64,000 nt of DNA from Taudactylus pleione (lineage: Eukaryota; Chordata; Amphibia; Anura; Myobatrachidae), in contig JAUIMM010000213.1 of the NCBI GenBank assembly GCA_031769625.1, positions 806,001-870,000 on the forward strand, read 5' to 3'. Below the pieces are notes generated by a model. The model was not told where the DNA came from. It saw only the letters and a list, made by a program, of their open reading frames with translations, and did not search any database. Shown here one piece after another: positions 22,599 through 32,137 of this stretch. Positions within the stretch are counted from its first letter, which is position 1. Every line of letters begins with the position of its first letter. Made by a program: the position numbers and the translations under genes.

Positions 22599-22982
22599 GT
22601 GAGAGACACTTTAAACATCAATCATCTCAAAAGTTGGGCCCTAAAGTCATTGGCCCTTTTCGGATCATTGCACAAACTAATCCTGTGGCTTTTCATCTTC
22701 AGTTGCCTGGGGCCCTTAAGATTAATAACACATTTCATTGTTCTCTCCTCAAACTATCCTTTCATTCCTCCCAGTTTTAGGATTTGCCGTATCCAGAAAC
22801 CATCTCCAGGTCTGGTTCAGAATAATTTAGAATTTGTTGTGGAGAAGATCTTGGATTCCAAACTTGTTCATGGGCAAGTCAAGTTCTTGGTTCACTGGAA
22901 AGGCTATGGGTTGGAAGAGAGGTCTTGGGTTCCTGAGAGATGTTTGCCTGCCCCAAAATTGAAGAAAAAAAGAATTATTTAA
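22599..22982 (+). pseudogene. Integrase C-terminus with chromodomain
   Basis: The open 127-residue segment ends in a chromodomain: FVVEKILDSKLVHGQVKFLV then HWKGYGLEERSWVPE, at about 22828-22935. It retains the aromatic cage positions expected of the fold (F/Y near the start, W of HWKGY, W of SWVP). In chromoviruses this module tethers the integration complex to marked chromatin. A basic tail KLKKKRII ends the protein at 22982, 63 bases before the 3' LTR. Confidence 0.92.
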
Positions 22983-23045
22983 AGAATTACCATGGAAGCC
23001 AGGTTCTAAGGGTACGTTGACCCCTCCTCAAGGGGGGGGGGATTC

Positions 23046-23839
23046 TGTTACAAGCTGCTGTGGTGTCACTAGCCATCGTGGTTCCTCCTTGTGGAGCGTC
23101 CCAGTCTTCGCCAGGAGACTAGGCATCAGGACACTTCCGGCCAGCGGCTCCCTGCTGGTTGCTAGGCAACTGGAAGCCTGGTGGCCATGGGGTTTTATGG
23201 GCTTTTCAGGGAATGTGCAGACTTGCAGCGCTCCAGCTGCATGATATCCAGTTGATTAGGGGGGTTGTCTGAGGCTGGCAACTGATTGGTCCCTCTTCCT
23301 TTATATTTCAGTCAGCCATGCATTACCCTTCTGGTTATAGCTTATGCCTTGCAGCATGAGCCTCTGGTCCATGTTCCTGGTGCCTGTGTTCCTCTGTTTG
23401 CCAGTAGTCCTGTTGGTTCCAGTGCCTGCTACGATCCAGATTCATTCCTGCATTGCTGGTCCTGCCATCTTCCAGCTAGAATCCTGAATATCTGGCTGCT
23501 ACAGTCCAGAATCATTCTTGTATTGCTGATCCTGCCATCATTCAGCTACTGTCTAGCATAACAACATTGGGACTGACTCATTCATTGTTTCTGTGCTAGT
23601 ACAGTGACCCAGCCAGGGTGCCGCGACCTGCCCACTGGACGCCGCAAAGTCCAAACTTCCTTGTTGGGGTCCCTGGCAAAGACCGCCAGTGGGTTAGACT
23701 ATGCATCCCTGATTTGGGTCTTTGCCAACACTCAGTACTAGCTTGTGAGTCACAGCCTTCTACACATCAGGGACATTTGATGTAATAATCTGTCCTAAGT
23801 ACCCTAAGGGTTCGACGATTCCTTCAGTAGTTCATAGCA
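23046..23839 (+). repeat. 3' LTR of chromovirus
   Basis: It begins TGTTACAAGC directly after the polypurine tract and GATTC, and ends near CATAGCA. A TATA-like CTTTATATTTC lies near 23299-23309. At about 794 bp it is twice as long as the 5' LTR because of the segment deleted there. It contains repeated CCAGATTCATTC...TGCATTGCTG-type units at 23436-23475 and 23506-23545. Confidence 0.85.
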
Positions 23840-24338
23840 TCAACACACACCCAAACCAAAAAAGATTATATATTGCATTAACAATTGTATTATACCATCT
23901 GTGTTATGTGAAAGAATTTATATGGAGCATAGTAATGAGAATACAAATATCTTGAATTAACTATTTGTGTACAATCTTTATTATAGGTTAATGACATGAA
24001 AATCATAGTTTCTGCATATTTAGAGCAGAAAATTTAATTTTATTTTTTGTTTTAAACTTTTTGAGTGGTTCATTTATTTAATTTTTTTTACCATAGCTTT
24101 TATTCAAAGAAAAGGAGAATACAATGACATCAACAATGAATTGTTAAAGATATAAAAAACATCAATAAAATTGAAGTCATATCCATAGCATATTAAACAA
24201 CATATATATTCACCTTACATATTCATATAAAATGTTTAAATGAATAAAATGAAAAAGAAAAAGAAAACAAAAAGCAAAAATAAAGAGGAGGGGGGCAACA
24301 TATAATAATATCGTATTAGAACTCATCCTACACATATA

Positions 24339-24822
24339 GGACCTTATTCAGAGTTGGTCGTGAGCGCTGAGCGCTCGCAACCGACTCAATGTTGGTCCAC
24401 AGGGCATGCGCATGATGGAGACTGCTCCATCATGCGTATGCGCGAGCCCCCACTAACGACGGATCACCCGTCATTAGCGGGCTCGAAGCAGACGGAGCGA
24501 GCTGTGCCTTTCAGAATGCTTGCCTTTTTGTGGGCGTCCCCACTGACATCATCAGTGATGTCAGTGGGGAGCTTCCTGCTCAAACAGAGCAGGAAGCTCC
24601 CTGGGGCTTAAGGTTGACGAGACCATACCCTAGGGTCTCGTCGTAAGCCCCGATGGTCGCGATGGTCTTGACCATTGCAACCATCTCTCTTAGCAGTCAT
24701 TAGAGCTGTGGGTGTTAACCCACAGCCTAACGACCGACATGGAGGTGGCCGTTCAGGATGCAAGCGGCCGCCCTGTTTCTGAGCGACCGCTTGCATCCTA
24801 CGACCGCCTCTGAATGAGGCCC
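24339..24822. mobile_element. MITE related to the GGGCCTGATTCAGAG family, inside the LINE
   Basis: The left end GGACCTTATTCAGAG and right end CTCTGAATGAGGCCC are mirrored. Flanks are ATA (24336-24338) and ACA (24823-24825). It interrupts the LINE 3' UTR: LINE sequence continues on both sides. The interior is highly palindromic, e.g. CCCACTGACATCATCAGTGA, GGAAGCTTCCTGCTC-type inverted segments, and GAGACCATACCCTAGGGTCTC. A related relic is at 26430-26683. Confidence 0.8.
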
Positions 24823-24859
24823 ACAGTACCACCATAGCATTTTAAAAATATAATATTTG

Positions 24860-25600
24860 GACAGACAAGGCATCAAATCCTAGAGACAGTAGTAGTTGAA
24901 TAATTAAACCATGGGTCCCATATCTTATTAAATTTATCTGACTGGTCCCTAAGATCAAAGGTGACTTTCTCCATATTAGCAATAAACTAAATCTTGGAGT
25001 GCACTAAATGTAATGCAGTGGCGGATGGTTGTTTCCAAGACTTGGCCAAAGTACACCTTGCAGCATGTAATATTTGGAGAACTAGCTTATTTGAGAGGGA
25101 ATTTAGCCCTTATACAGGTAGCCACAATAGAGCAGTCCATGGGCTTAAAGGGATCGAGGTATGAAGTACATTATTTAATAGGGATTTCTATATCTCATTC
25201 CAGTAATTAGTGATTTTGGGACACGTCCACAAGATATGTACAAAATCAGCCCGCTAACCGCAATTCCGTCAGCACAATGGGGAAGAGGATGGGAAAATCT
25301 TACACAATCTAGTGGGAACCAAGTACCATCTCGAATAGATTTTCTAAGAGTTTTCTTTTATCAGAGTGGAGATGGAAGATTTTGCCACATTACTTCTAAT
25401 GATCTCCCATGATTCCTCACTAGGAGGAGGACCATACCGGCTTCCCACGCCACTTCATGGGAAAGTGTATTTGAAAATATTCATAGAGAATTGGGCGAGA
25501 AATTTGATATTTTTGTACCAAATTCTCCATTGAATACCAGCTAGTGCCCTGTATAAAATCAAACAGAAATCTAGGATGTGATGGTAGATTGAACCACGAG
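24860..25600 (-). pseudogene. L1/Tx1 ORF2 C-terminal fragment
   Basis: Minus-strand reading gives SWEIIRSNVAKSSISTLIKE, then KIFPSSSPLC, then HILWTCPKITNYWNEI near 25190-25235. This is the conserved C-terminal Cys-His region of L1 ORF2 (C...C...HIWW.CP-type). It continues to ARCTLAKSWKQPSATAL near 25020-25075. The cysteine/histidine motif is partly damaged and stops are present. The protein would be the RT/endonuclease of an autonomous LINE; here only the tail remains. Confidence 0.82.
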
Positions 25601-25637
25601 TGTGACCTATTGGTTTATAATCCAGTGGTTCATTTAT

Positions 25638-26394
25638 AATATAAGATAGATATATTTATTAAATGGTTTTTAATATATTTCCCTCACTGTTAAGCCATCC
25701 GTGCTAAACCAAGGAGAATTATCATGGTCTTTAGCAAAATTAGGTTTAATATCTATTGTACTATGTGACTAGGCTCATATACCCCTCCCCAACCATTTAT
25801 ATCTATGTACTATAGTACTAGGTCCTTGTACACCTCCCCCACCAGTTGGATCTTTTATCCTTTGAAAAAGGAGCAATAGTTGTATTTTATAGAAAAAAAA
25901 TTGTCTTTCTTTGTCAGAGCCAATAGTGCCCAAATGTATAACTTATGCCCTTTTATTTTTAATAGTAATAATAAATTAGTTTATGCTAGGTGTATTATAC
26001 CAAACTGTAATTAGTACTGAACTCTATATAATGTTTACAGGTATCTTTCTACTGCACAGGTCTTAATCAGTAATTTAGATACACAACATTATTCCCCTTT
26101 CTAAACATGTGTTATATCATATAAAATGCACTGCACCTAAGTCTGTTATATCCACTTTAGAATAATTATCTTCTGACATCATTAATTCTAGTACACCTAT
26201 ATAGTTGGGAGCCTGCTAGAATTTTGTTTGTGTATAATTGATTATTTTATTCCTGCTTTTATGTACCTTCTTCACTCTTCTTATAAACCCTCTCCTCCCT
26301 CCTCATTTAATATGACATCCCTATTCACTATTTACAATATACTGCAGACTGCTTCTATCATTAACCTGCCCTTCAGTTCTTATACCACTTTTAT
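25638..26394. other. No recognisable gene
   Basis: AT-rich sequence. A short imperfect duplication involving CTATTGTACTATGTGACTAG and GTACTATAGTACTAGGTCC (about 25755-25840) is the only structure seen. Confidence 0.4.
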
Positions 26395-27060
26395 ACCAAA
26401 GTTCTGGGTCTGACCCGAATTCAGACCAGAGCGCTCGCTCTGAATCAGGGCCCTCCTATCTAAACTTGGAGCGGCCTCCTGGCCGCTTGCATAGCTGTGG
26501 GTGACCACCCACAGCACATGCGAGCGGCCAAAAAGATGGTCGCGATGGTCAACACCATCGCGACCATCGGGCTTACGACGAGACCCTGCGGTAGGGTCTC
26601 GGTGACCGCAAGCCCTGGAGTGATTTTGGCTCTATCAGAGCCAAAATCACTCCCATTGACATCACTAGTGATGTCAGTGGGGCCGGACCCAGACAGTAGG
26701 CGTTCCTCTTTCAAACTGCAGCGCCGACCCAGGATATTCCTGAGTCGGTGCCGCTCACACCAGAGCCGGGTCTGTAGTAACCCAGTTCTTCCAGTGTTGC
26801 AGTGGATGCTTGGAGATGTCATCTCCAAGTGCCACTGAAGCCAGTCAATCAGGAGGCATGCAGCATGATCCAGGTCATCATGACCCGGATCGCGCCATTT
26901 ACACTGCAGGATGGCACGGGAATGACCCGTGGCCAACCCTGCAAAGTACCTGAGATGGATCCCCGGGTCCCTGGACCCAGGTGGATCCATTCACACTGAC
27001 AAAAATTCTGGATTGATGCACATCAACCCAGGATTTTTAGGTCAGTGTAAAAGGGGTATT
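26395..27060. mobile_element. Composite of two palindromic MITEs
   Basis: 26430-26683 is an inverted, shortened relative of the MITE at 24339-24822. Both share GCTTACGACGAGACCCT, GGTCGCGATGGTC-type hairpins and ACATCAC...GTGATGTCAGTGGGG. From about 26688 a second element continues to TCAGTGTAAAAGGGGTA near 27059. It has its own hairpins (GGAGATGTCATCTCC; GGATCC...CCTGG...GGATCC). The stretch TTCTGGGTCTGACCCG at 26400-26415 may be its separated left end, implying nesting. Boundaries are approximate and no TSD was resolved. Confidence 0.6.
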
Positions 27061-27660
27061 AGATTACAACCTTCTCTGGCATTCTAATTGCTTTCTCCAG
27101 CACAATTGCAGTTTCCATATGATATAGAACAAGGCACACCAACAATCTAGGTTGTTATGACAGCTGTTCTTGAGCACAGGTGACTTAATTGGTATAGTTA
27201 TTAAGGTTAGTTTTTAATTTAAATAATTTTTACACTATATTAACTATGAGTATTTTGTATTTCTTTTTCAATTGGATTATATTATTGACTATTTGTTGTT
27301 TTTCTGTATTTCACTTTGTAGGATGAAATAGCCTCCTGTGCAGCTGTAGAAGACAATATTTATCCAATTGATTTATTAAATTAATATACTTAATGCCTAA
27401 AGGAGAAATACACAGTTTATTGCTTTTTATTTCCCCAAATTACTTCACCCAATTACAAACTGATAATGCAATGAAATAAACTTGCAAACTCTACTTAATG
27501 AAAGCCAAAGTGTGTCATTGTGCTAAACTATGCCCTTCTCAGACTAACTTCACATCTCAGACAGTTTCCTAGCAGAGGAAAACTTTTCAAAGGTAAGAAA
27601 ACTTGCTTAGTTTTGCAAAGAAGATGTAGTTTCAGAATGTTATAAAGTAACAGCAAAGCA
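27061..27660. other. No recognisable gene
   Basis: AT-rich sequence with no open frame of interest and no repeat termini. Confidence 0.4.
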
Positions 27661-27668
27661 CAAAGAGG

Positions 27669-28020
27669 CAGAGACCGCCATTGACCATCAATGGTTAGCA
27701 ACTATTGATGGTTTGCCACCAATGGTCGATGGTTTTGCCAATGATGGCGGGGAGTCAATCAATGGTTTTCCACCATCTAAAGCAGAAAGTATGACAATGG
27801 TTTTTTTACCACTGGTGCGGGGGTACAGCATATAGCCAATCCTCCAGATGCAGCCAGTGTAGCTATACCTCCTTCCCTGATTGGCCCATTGTCTGACTCC
27901 CACTCTCTTACATCTGTGGCAAATAAGGCCAAGGATGGTGTAAACCATCAATGGTTTCCTGCCTTCATTGTACACCACCAATGGCACAATCGGTGGCAGA
28001 CCCTTCGATAGCCATCCCTA
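27669..28020. mobile_element. Non-autonomous hAT element
   Basis: An identical 8-bp repeat, CAAAGAGG, flanks the element at 27661-27668 and 28021-28028, the TSD length of hAT transposons. The ends are CAGAGACCGCC and, inverted, TAGGGATGGC, imperfect but of the usual C/TAG(G/A)G hAT type. Inside, the motif ACCATCAATGG and relatives recurs at least five times in both orientations, making weak internal hairpins. 352 bp, no transposase. Confidence 0.8.
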
Positions 28021-28190
28021 CAAAGAGGATGTAGGAGGGTAAAACTTTCCTTTACAATGCATGAGCAAAATGCAAAACAGGTAATTTGAGTTAGTGGTAA
28101 ATTGAGTTACCCAATTGGAAATGTATGGATGCAAACCACATACACTGCAAGTTGGACTTTTTAATAGCTAAGATGTGTCTTCATACACTT

Positions 28191-28591
28191 GGGCTTGATT
28201 CAGAGGTGCACGCTATATCAATGTTGCATGCAATTGGCCGATATTTTCAGTCTGCGCATGAGGCCAAGTTGCTCTACACATGCTTCCATATGGTTACCAC
28301 CAAAAGCCCCAGAACAAATTTGGAGAGAGGCAATTTCAGTGGTCATTCTTGGCTGGTGACAGAGGGCTGGCTAGCCAGATGTGGGAATGCCACAAGCATG
28401 TCACAGTTGGTGATTATGCTCCTTTATAGGGTTGTTGCAATGTTTGATTGTGCATTCGATGGACACCCAATGGTGCTTCTTCATATGCAAACCACGGTGG
28501 GCATCTATGTATGAATCCAATTGGTTGTAGTATTAGCATAAACACTTTTGCTGCTTCTGTGACTTTATAGCATGCACCTCTGAACTAGGCC
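28191..28591. mobile_element. MITE, GATTCAGAG-terminus family, diverged copy
   Basis: The left end GGGCTTGATTCAGAGGTGCA is mirrored by TGCACCTCTGAACTAGGCCT. The interior includes ATGCAATTGG and GCATGCAC palindromic bits. An open frame 28125-28514 crosses the left terminus and is not a gene. TSD not clear. Confidence 0.65.
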
Positions 28592-28667
28592 TTGTTACTT
28601 CAGTAGCACCAAACAGCCCCAATCTGCATGTCAGATCTCTGGTGTATTTTTCACAAAAAAATGTATG

Positions 28668-29016
28668 GGGATCCAGTCAAAATCTTGACAGTTGGGATGC
28701 CGGTGCTTAGAATGCTGGCACCATAATCCTGATACCTGTCCGAATTCTCAACAGCCAGCATCCCAATGGTAAGTACTGGGGTTAGGTGGTGGGTTAGGGT
28801 TAGTGGTTAAGGTTAGGCACTAAGGGGGTTAGGCTTAGGGTGTGGGGAGGGGTAGGTTAGGTTTTAGGCACTAGAGGGGGAGGATAGGTTCAGGCACCAT
28901 GGAGATAGGGTTAGGGTTAGGGGTAGGGAGAGGAGGAGGGTTAGGATACTGACTGATAAGTGTCGGTATTCTAACCATATCAGGATGCCGGCATCGGGAT
29001 TCTGACCACCGGGTTC
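28668..29016. mobile_element. Inverted-repeat element with TTAGGG-rich core
   Basis: The left arm (GGGATCC..GTCAAAATC...GGGATGCCGG) and right arm (CCGGCATCGGGATTCTGACC) are roughly complementary. Between them, 28790-28935, lies a degenerate array of GGGTTAGG/TTAGGG-like words. The array is irregular and bounded by the element arms, so it belongs to the transposon rather than to a telomere. No TSD resolved. Confidence 0.6.
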
Positions 29017-29857
29017 CTTAGCACCAACATCCAGAACTCAACCCAATATATGTCTTATTCACATAAATAAAACAACTGGAAATGATAAATTTGTTGTCCA
29101 ACATTTGTACTTCCGTATGTAAATGAATCTGAAATTACGATGTGCTACAATGCAGTCACTGCTTTTGTCAGGCCAAGTTCCGTTGTGCGTTATCTGTGAC
29201 TTTGCTCGTGTTTAAAGTGAATGCAGTTAGAGTCGCAGACCAATGTCTCTATTACAGTTTGCTGCATCTGCAATGCAGATAAGATGCAAAATTTAAAGAC
29301 AAAGAGGATAAGCTACACTTCTTGGACCAGCTCAGTGGCGCTGTGCATCTCACATCTGTACATACCAGGATACATTTTGCCCATATTTCCCTCCTACAGT
29401 CTTGGAGAACTGGATTCAATTCTAGAAGACATATGAATTTTGGACTAGTTTTTCCTGACTCCTGAGACAGCACTGGTCCCTTTCCTAGTGAAGTGGGCTA
29501 TACAGGGTCTTCATGTCCCGATTTATTGCAAATCTCATTATTAAAGCCCCATCCCCTGTGCATGATGCTGCGAATGACACCATTACACAGTGCATGTTTT
29601 CTGATGTCACTCAATAGTATTGCATATGGACATCTTTTTTTTGGAATAGGATATTCTTCTACTGTAGTGCACTTTAACCCATCCCCCTAGTATCACCAGA
29701 CTTGTCCATTCTAGCTACTTATAGATCAGAGACACTCTAACCTGGCCATAGGAAATATAGCAGTACCTCTTTTTATAGTATCGGCATAAAACAAACTTGC
29801 TTTTTCAAAAAATGTCATCCTCTTCAATAAATATTTACATTAAGTTTAAAGGGTAAC
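29017..29857. other. No recognisable gene
   Basis: Open frames 29221-29436 and 29493-29690 show no domain. No element ends were identified. Confidence 0.35.
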
Positions 29858-29925
29858 AGCTATAATCCACAGCAGCCTATAGAGTGCCTGTAGCTATAAT
29901 CCACAGCAGCCTATAGAGTGCCTGT
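29858..29925. repeat. 34-bp perfect tandem duplication
   Basis: The unit beginning AGCTATAATCCACAGCAGCC occurs at 29858-29891 and again, identical, at 29892-29925. A simple slippage-type duplication. Confidence 0.95.
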
Positions 29926-30765
29926 GCTTCTATAGACAGTATTTACTGTCTATATAGCAACACACTTCCAAACATTCTGCAGCTGAAATGATTCATTGTC
30001 TAAATTATGTACTGTATTATGCAGTCTCTTTCCCATCATTATTTCAAATCACATACAGTATCTGTGGAAAAAGAACAAATAGTTTCCCATTTTCTATGCT
30101 TACACTTACAAATGCAAATCAAGTGTCAAGATTTATTTTAAAAATGCATGAACTCTATATGGAGTGTTGTATAAGTAAGAAAAAAAAATCAGGTGTATTA
30201 GTCATACAGCATAGGCGAGGTGAGGTAAATGCCATGATTTATGAAAGCACTAGCTGGGATCAGTCTATGCATTAAATCCTGTTCATGCTAGAAACGCTTG
30301 CCCTATGCATCTCTGCAGTGCAGGGATGCAGAATTGCTCTAGATCTTGTAGCCTTACAGACTCATCCATGCATAGAAGGGAGAACAAAATATTTCTTTAG
30401 CTGTGTTTGTGGAGAGACTTGATTATATTTTAAGTTTCAGAAAAAAATATTTTTGTTTGAATTTGTTAGAACAGACACTGAAAAATAAATGTACAGTAGG
30501 AAATAGCTTGGATCTCTCTAGAACATGTGGGAAGGAAGATGTACTGTGTATATATAGAAAATCAGTCAAATACTATATTATATAGAATAATGTAAACACT
30601 TAATAGGACCAAGATTAGAATTTTTCTATCTTTTATTTCTGATTTAGTAACATAATTGATCCAACTGACCAATCAGCATGAATAGCTAATCAGAGAACAA
30701 ATAAGAAATTGGGAAAATGGACTGGAACTTGTTAGCAGTCACAACTACATGAAGATGTAGGACAG
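29926..30765. other. No recognisable gene
   Basis: AT-rich. Small frames (29988-30275, 30403-30585) lack any domain. Confidence 0.35.
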
Positions 30766-30773
30766 GCCTGGTC

Positions 30774-31047
30774 CAGGGCCGTAACTAGGGTAGTGCGACC
30801 TGTTCCCTGGCTCAGTGTACCGCAGGGCAGGGGGTGCTGTTCGGGCCTGTCAATTTTCTGTTTATTATCATTCACACTTGTAGATAACTCTTATTGTATC
30901 CCCAGCAGCTCCTGGCCTCCACTATCTCTTCATTGGCCCTTCCCCCATGAGGCCAATGCCCTTTTTCAGGTGTGTTATCTCCCTATTTAAAAATAGGGGG
31001 GGGAGGCAATGCTCTTTCTGGCACAGGGCACCAAAAAGTCTAGTTAC
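30774..31047. mobile_element. Non-autonomous hAT element (CAGGGCCGTAAC ends)
   Basis: The left end is CAGGGCCGTAACTAG and the right end CTAGTTACGGCTCTG. The flanking 8-mers GCCTGGTC (30766-30773) and GACTAGTC (31048-31055) match at six of eight positions, fitting a hAT TSD. The 274-bp element appears to have landed inside another dispersed repeat: GACAGGCCTGGTC on the left reads on naturally to AACCTGTGGCTCTCCAGCTG on the right. Confidence 0.75.
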
Positions 31048-31055
31048 GGCTCTGG

Positions 31056-31412
31056 ACTAGTCAACCTGTGGCTCTCCAGCTGTTGTGAAGCTACAGGTTC
31101 CAGACATGATTTACAAGCTGATCAGTTGGTGGGTATGCTGGGACTTCTGTGCTGGCCAGCATTGGATTATAGTATTAGAGAGGAGCTAAATTTTCTAAAT
31201 TGCAATGTGGGATTTCTGTAAGATTTGCTAGTGCAATGTTGGCATCTCATGCAGAATTATCCTATTATTTTTGTTCTGGTGGAAATCTCACTTATGTTTG
31301 AAAGCTCCCTTCTGATTCTCCCACTACACTGTAGAGCAGAATAAATTGGAAGTTTTATTTGTAAACTATAATTTTCACAAACTGCACATTTTACAAACAG
31401 GAGGAGAAGTAT
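31056..31412. repeat. Dispersed repeat remnant, then unassigned sequence
   Basis: 31056-31130 (AACCTGTGGCTCTCCAGCTG...GTGAAGCTACAGGTTCC) reads like a vertebrate dispersed repeat interrupted by the upstream hAT. Its class is not resolved. The remainder to 31412 is unassigned. Confidence 0.4.
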
Positions 31413-31521
31413 CAGACCTTCTAAAGAGGATAAGTGGAGAAGTTGCTTCTGGATATCATGTATCTAGTACATTCTAAAAATTATAGGTTGCAAAGGGCTA
31501 CTTCTCCACTTGTCCTCTTTG
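31413..31521. repeat. Imperfect palindrome, MITE-like
   Basis: AAAGAGGATAAGTGGAGAAG (31420-31439) is mirrored by CTTCTCCACTTGTCCTCTTT (31501-31520). The GTGGAGAAG segment also appears at 47703-47713 in a partial repeat. Probably a small relative of the Harbinger MITEs in this window. Confidence 0.55.
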
Positions 31522-31896
31522 GTTTGTAACATCTACCCCACAGTGAAAAAGGCCACTGCGTAGATCAACAAAGCTAAAGTGGTACCTGAAGCTTGTACCA
31601 CTGGGACTTATCACCTCTGCAAAAAAAGCCCAGTTCCAAAGCTTGCATTAAAATTTCACTCATCTCCAGTTGTAATTTTAAGCACTACCTTGTGTGTTCA
31701 AAAAAAATATGGAGCAATAGAGGACCTGTACTGGCAAAGAGATTAAGTATTTTTTATTATGCTTTTACAGTTTTCTGTTGAAAGTTTGTATATTAGTATG
31801 TATAAAGCATGGATAGCAAAGTGCTAAATAATGCACAACTTATTTTCAATATTTGTTGATAATGTATATTCAATAACATGTAAGAAAGCTTAATAT
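31522..31896. other. No recognisable gene
   Basis: No domain or repeat terminus seen. Confidence 0.35.
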
Positions 31897-31904
31897 ATTT
31901 AATT

Positions 31905-32129
31905 TAGAGATGTGCTCTGAGCCCCGTGTTTTGGTTTTGCATCTGGACTCATCTTCAGGTCATCATCTGTTTTAAATAAAAAATAAAAATTGATTATAAA
32001 AAAATGCTAAAAATCCAACCATGGGAAGATCAGAACCGCAACTTGTATCTGTCCAAATCTCCTCGGTTCTGCCCGGATTCATGACATTCTGTGGATTTGC
32101 TGTCTGGAGAAATGAACCGCACATCTCTA
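31905..32129. mobile_element. Non-autonomous hAT element (TAGAGATGTGC ends)
   Basis: The ends are TAGAGATGTGC and GCACATCTCTA. Flanking 8-mers ATTTAATT (31897-31904) and ACTTAATT (32130-32137) agree at seven of eight positions. The 225-bp interior is non-coding. Confidence 0.82.
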
Positions 32130-32137
32130 ACTTAATT

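Larger units (their letters stand above)
19364..23839 (+). mobile_element. Ty3/gypsy chromovirus-type LTR retrotransposon
   Basis: The two LTRs flank a decayed gag-RT-RNase H-integrase-chromodomain region. Order and chromodomain place it among chromoviruses. Flanking bases are ACAAC (19359-19363) and TCAAC (23840-23844), a probable 5-bp TSD with one change. A G-rich polypurine tract, AAGGGGGGGGGG, sits just before the 3' LTR. Every coding block has stops or frameshifts and the protease region appears deleted. Confidence 0.9.
24078..25623 (-). mobile_element. 5'-truncated L1/Tx1 LINE with 14-bp TSD
   Basis: The insertion is bounded by an identical 14-bp direct repeat, AGTGGTTCATTTAT, at 24064-24077 and 25624-25637. 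On the minus strand it ends in AATAAAAGCTATGG followed by an A-rich tail (plus-strand T tract 24081-24089), the signature of target-primed reverse transcription. The body encodes the L1 ORF2 C-terminus. A 484-bp MITE sits inside, so the LINE itself contributed about 1.06 kb. The 5' truncation leaves only the terminal part of ORF2 and the 3' UTR. Confidence 0.9.

Noticed and set aside
22599..22982. Host chromodomain gene
   Set aside because: The chromodomain is the C-terminus of the integrase of an LTR element and ends just before the polypurine tract.
24339..24822. CpG-rich promoter or gene start
   Set aside because: GC-richness comes from a palindromic MITE with mirrored ends inside a LINE 3' UTR.
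26460..26990. 176-residue minus-strand open frame
   Set aside because: It lies entirely in palindromic MITE sequence. The open frame is a by-product of GC-rich hairpins, and a plus-strand frame mirrors it.
28790..28935. True interstitial telomere
   Set aside because: The TTAGGG words are irregular and bounded by inverted arms of a mobile element.
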